This document shows positions 63,125-64,000 of a DNA stretch of 64,000 bases, in pieces. The stretch is from NCBI RefSeq assembly GCF_001613145.1, contig NZ_BDBU01000006.1:186001-250000 (forward strand), written 5' to 3'. Each line of letters starts with the position of its first letter. The stretch's first letter is position 1. The notes beneath the pieces are model-generated. The model was given only the letters and a program-made list of their open reading frames with translations, had not been told where the DNA came from and did no database searches. The translations under genes and the position numbers were made by a program. The stretch is from Nocardia jejuensis NBRC 103114. GTDB lineage: Bacteria > Actinomycetota > Actinomycetes > Mycobacteriales > Mycobacteriaceae.

Positions 63125-64000
63125 ATGAGCACCGAGAAGATCGCGGATGAGATCAAGTTCGCCTATTGGGTCCCGAATGTCAGCGGTGGGCTGGTCACCA
63201 GCGATATCGAACAGCGCACCGGCTGGGATTTCGAGTACAACAAGAAGCTCGCGCAGACCGCCGAGCGCGTCGGCTTCGAGTACGCGCTGTCGCAGGTCAG
63301 GTATACCGCGTCCTATGGCGCGGAGTATCAGCACGAATCGACCTCCTTCAGTCTGGCGCTGCTCGGCGCGACCGAGCGATTGAAGGTCATCGCGGCCGTG
63401 CACCCCGGGCTCTGGCATCCGGCGGTGCTCGCCAAATTCGGCGTCACGGCCGATCATCTGTCCAACGGCCGCTTCGCCATCAATGTCGTATCCGGTTGGT
63501 TCGCGGGGGAATTCACCGCGCTCGGCGAGCCCTGGCTCGAACACGACGAGCGGTACCGGCGCAGCGCCGAATTCCTCGAGGTGATCCGCAAACTGTGGAC
63601 CGAGGACGAGGTGAACTACGGCGGCGACTTCTACCGCATCCGTGATTTCACGCTCAAGCCGAAGCCGCTGAACACTCCCGAGCGCCCCAATCCCGAACTG
63701 TTCCAGGGTGGTAACTCCACCGCCGCCCGCCGCAACGGCGGCCGATACGCGGACTGGTACTTCTCCAACGGCAAGGACTTCGACGGCGTCACCGAACAAC
63801 TCGACGATCTGCGCGGTATCGCCCGCGCCAACGATCGGGAGGTCAAGTTCGGGCTCAACGGGTTCATCATCGCCCGCGACACCGAGAAGGAGGCTCGCGA
63901 CACTCTCCGCGAGATCATCGAGAAGGCGAACAAGCCTGCGGTGGAGGGCTTCCGGGACGCGGTCCAGCAGGCCGGATCCTCCACCAAGGACAAGCGGGGC
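63125..64000 (+). CDS. sfnG: SfnG-like dimethylsulfone monooxygenase (3' end outside window)
   Basis: 292 residues visible, open at the right edge. FAYWVPNVSGGLVTSDIEQRTGWDFEYN is the SfnG start. AAVHPGLWHPAVLAKFGVTADHLSNGRFAINVVSGWFAGEF is the LLM flavin site, and LKPKPLNTPERPNPELFQGGNS follows. SfnG cleaves dimethylsulfone to methanesulfinate with FMNH2, letting cells use organosulfur when sulfate is scarce. This assignment is the best clue to the pathway of the cluster. Confidence 0.92.
   Translation, partial: MSTEKIADEIKFAYWVPNVSGGLVTSDIEQRTGWDFEYNKKLAQTAERVGFEYALSQVRYTASYGAEYQHESTSFSLALLGATERLKVIAAVHPGLWHPAVLAKFGVTADHLSNGRFAINVVSGWFAGEFTALGEPWLEHDERYRRSAEFLEVIRKLWTEDEVNYGGDFYRIRDFTLKPKPLNTPERPNPELFQGGNSTAARRNGGRYADWYFSNGKDFDGVTEQLDDLRGIARANDREVKFGLNGFIIARDTEKEARDTLREIIEKANKPAVEGFRDAVQQAGSSTKDKRG

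Noticed and set aside
1-64000. CRISPR arrays, tRNA/rRNA genes, insertion sequences or prophage genes
   Set aside because: No regularly spaced repeat array, cloverleaf-like stretch, transposase or integrase was recognised on either strand.

Overview
The window is high-GC actinomycete chromosome. The gene content points to the Mycobacteriales, most likely Nocardia or a close relative. The evidence is mycothiol synthesis (mshB), mannosyl-lipid synthesis (a PimE-like mannosyltransferase and an LpqW-like lipoprotein), an IdeR-type iron box and a conservon-type sensor kinase. The order typA, lpqW-like, mshB, small membrane protein, together with pimE beside a pterin dehydratase and a divergent Ala/Pro-rich exported protein, matches the Rv1157c-Rv1171 neighbourhood of Mycobacterium tuberculosis, but without the nitrate reductase genes. 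The genus is inferred from content and was not checked against a database.

Layout. 1-5 kb: the end of a conservon (sensor kinase plus a roadblock protein cut by the window edge), then an FAD-linked oxidase overlapping an internally deleted serine-hydrolase relic. 5.2-14 kb: the conserved core block. It includes a 52-codon gene coupled to mshB and a 58-residue Cys-rich basic protein whose start codon directly follows an IdeR-like box. 13.6-17.1 kb: cell-envelope and hypothetical genes, including an Ile/Ser/Gly repeat protein and a two-fold repeated protein. 17.2-26.5 kb: a giant SARP-type ATPase regulator divergent from a stand-alone MmyB-like sensor domain, an acetyltransferase, and an exported CocE/NonD-type hydrolase with a divergent TetR regulator. 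26.5-29 kb: three small exported Ig-like paralogues and a chorismate mutase.

29.1-40.3 kb is an accessory region. It holds VapBC, several orphan immunity-like proteins (DUF6228, SUKH-4, DUF1963-like, DUF2185-like), gene remnants, short dispersed repeats, two decayed tandem copies of a small exported protein, and several very small genes. No transposase was recognised.

40.5-46.8 kb is metabolic. An esterase and an NAD-binding epimerase are followed by a TetR-led operon (TetR, acetoacetate decarboxylase-like, aldehyde dehydrogenase, DJ-1/PfpI) with three copies of one 17-bp operator. 47-58.8 kb holds ychF, a DinB-like protein, a WYL regulator, a sugar ABC importer without its own ATPase, cstA with its small partner, and a DNA alkylation repair pair (AdaA-AlkA fusion plus Ogt). 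From 59 kb to the right edge lies an organosulfur-type monooxygenase cluster (DszC/SfnB-like, DszA/NtaA-like, StyA-like, SfnG-like).

Best candidates for something undescribed: the iron-box-controlled Cys-rich peptide, the orphan immunity island, the Ile/Gly/Ser repeat protein, and the SARP regulator paired with an HTH-less MmyB-type sensor. All functions are read from sequence by eye; no searches were run.
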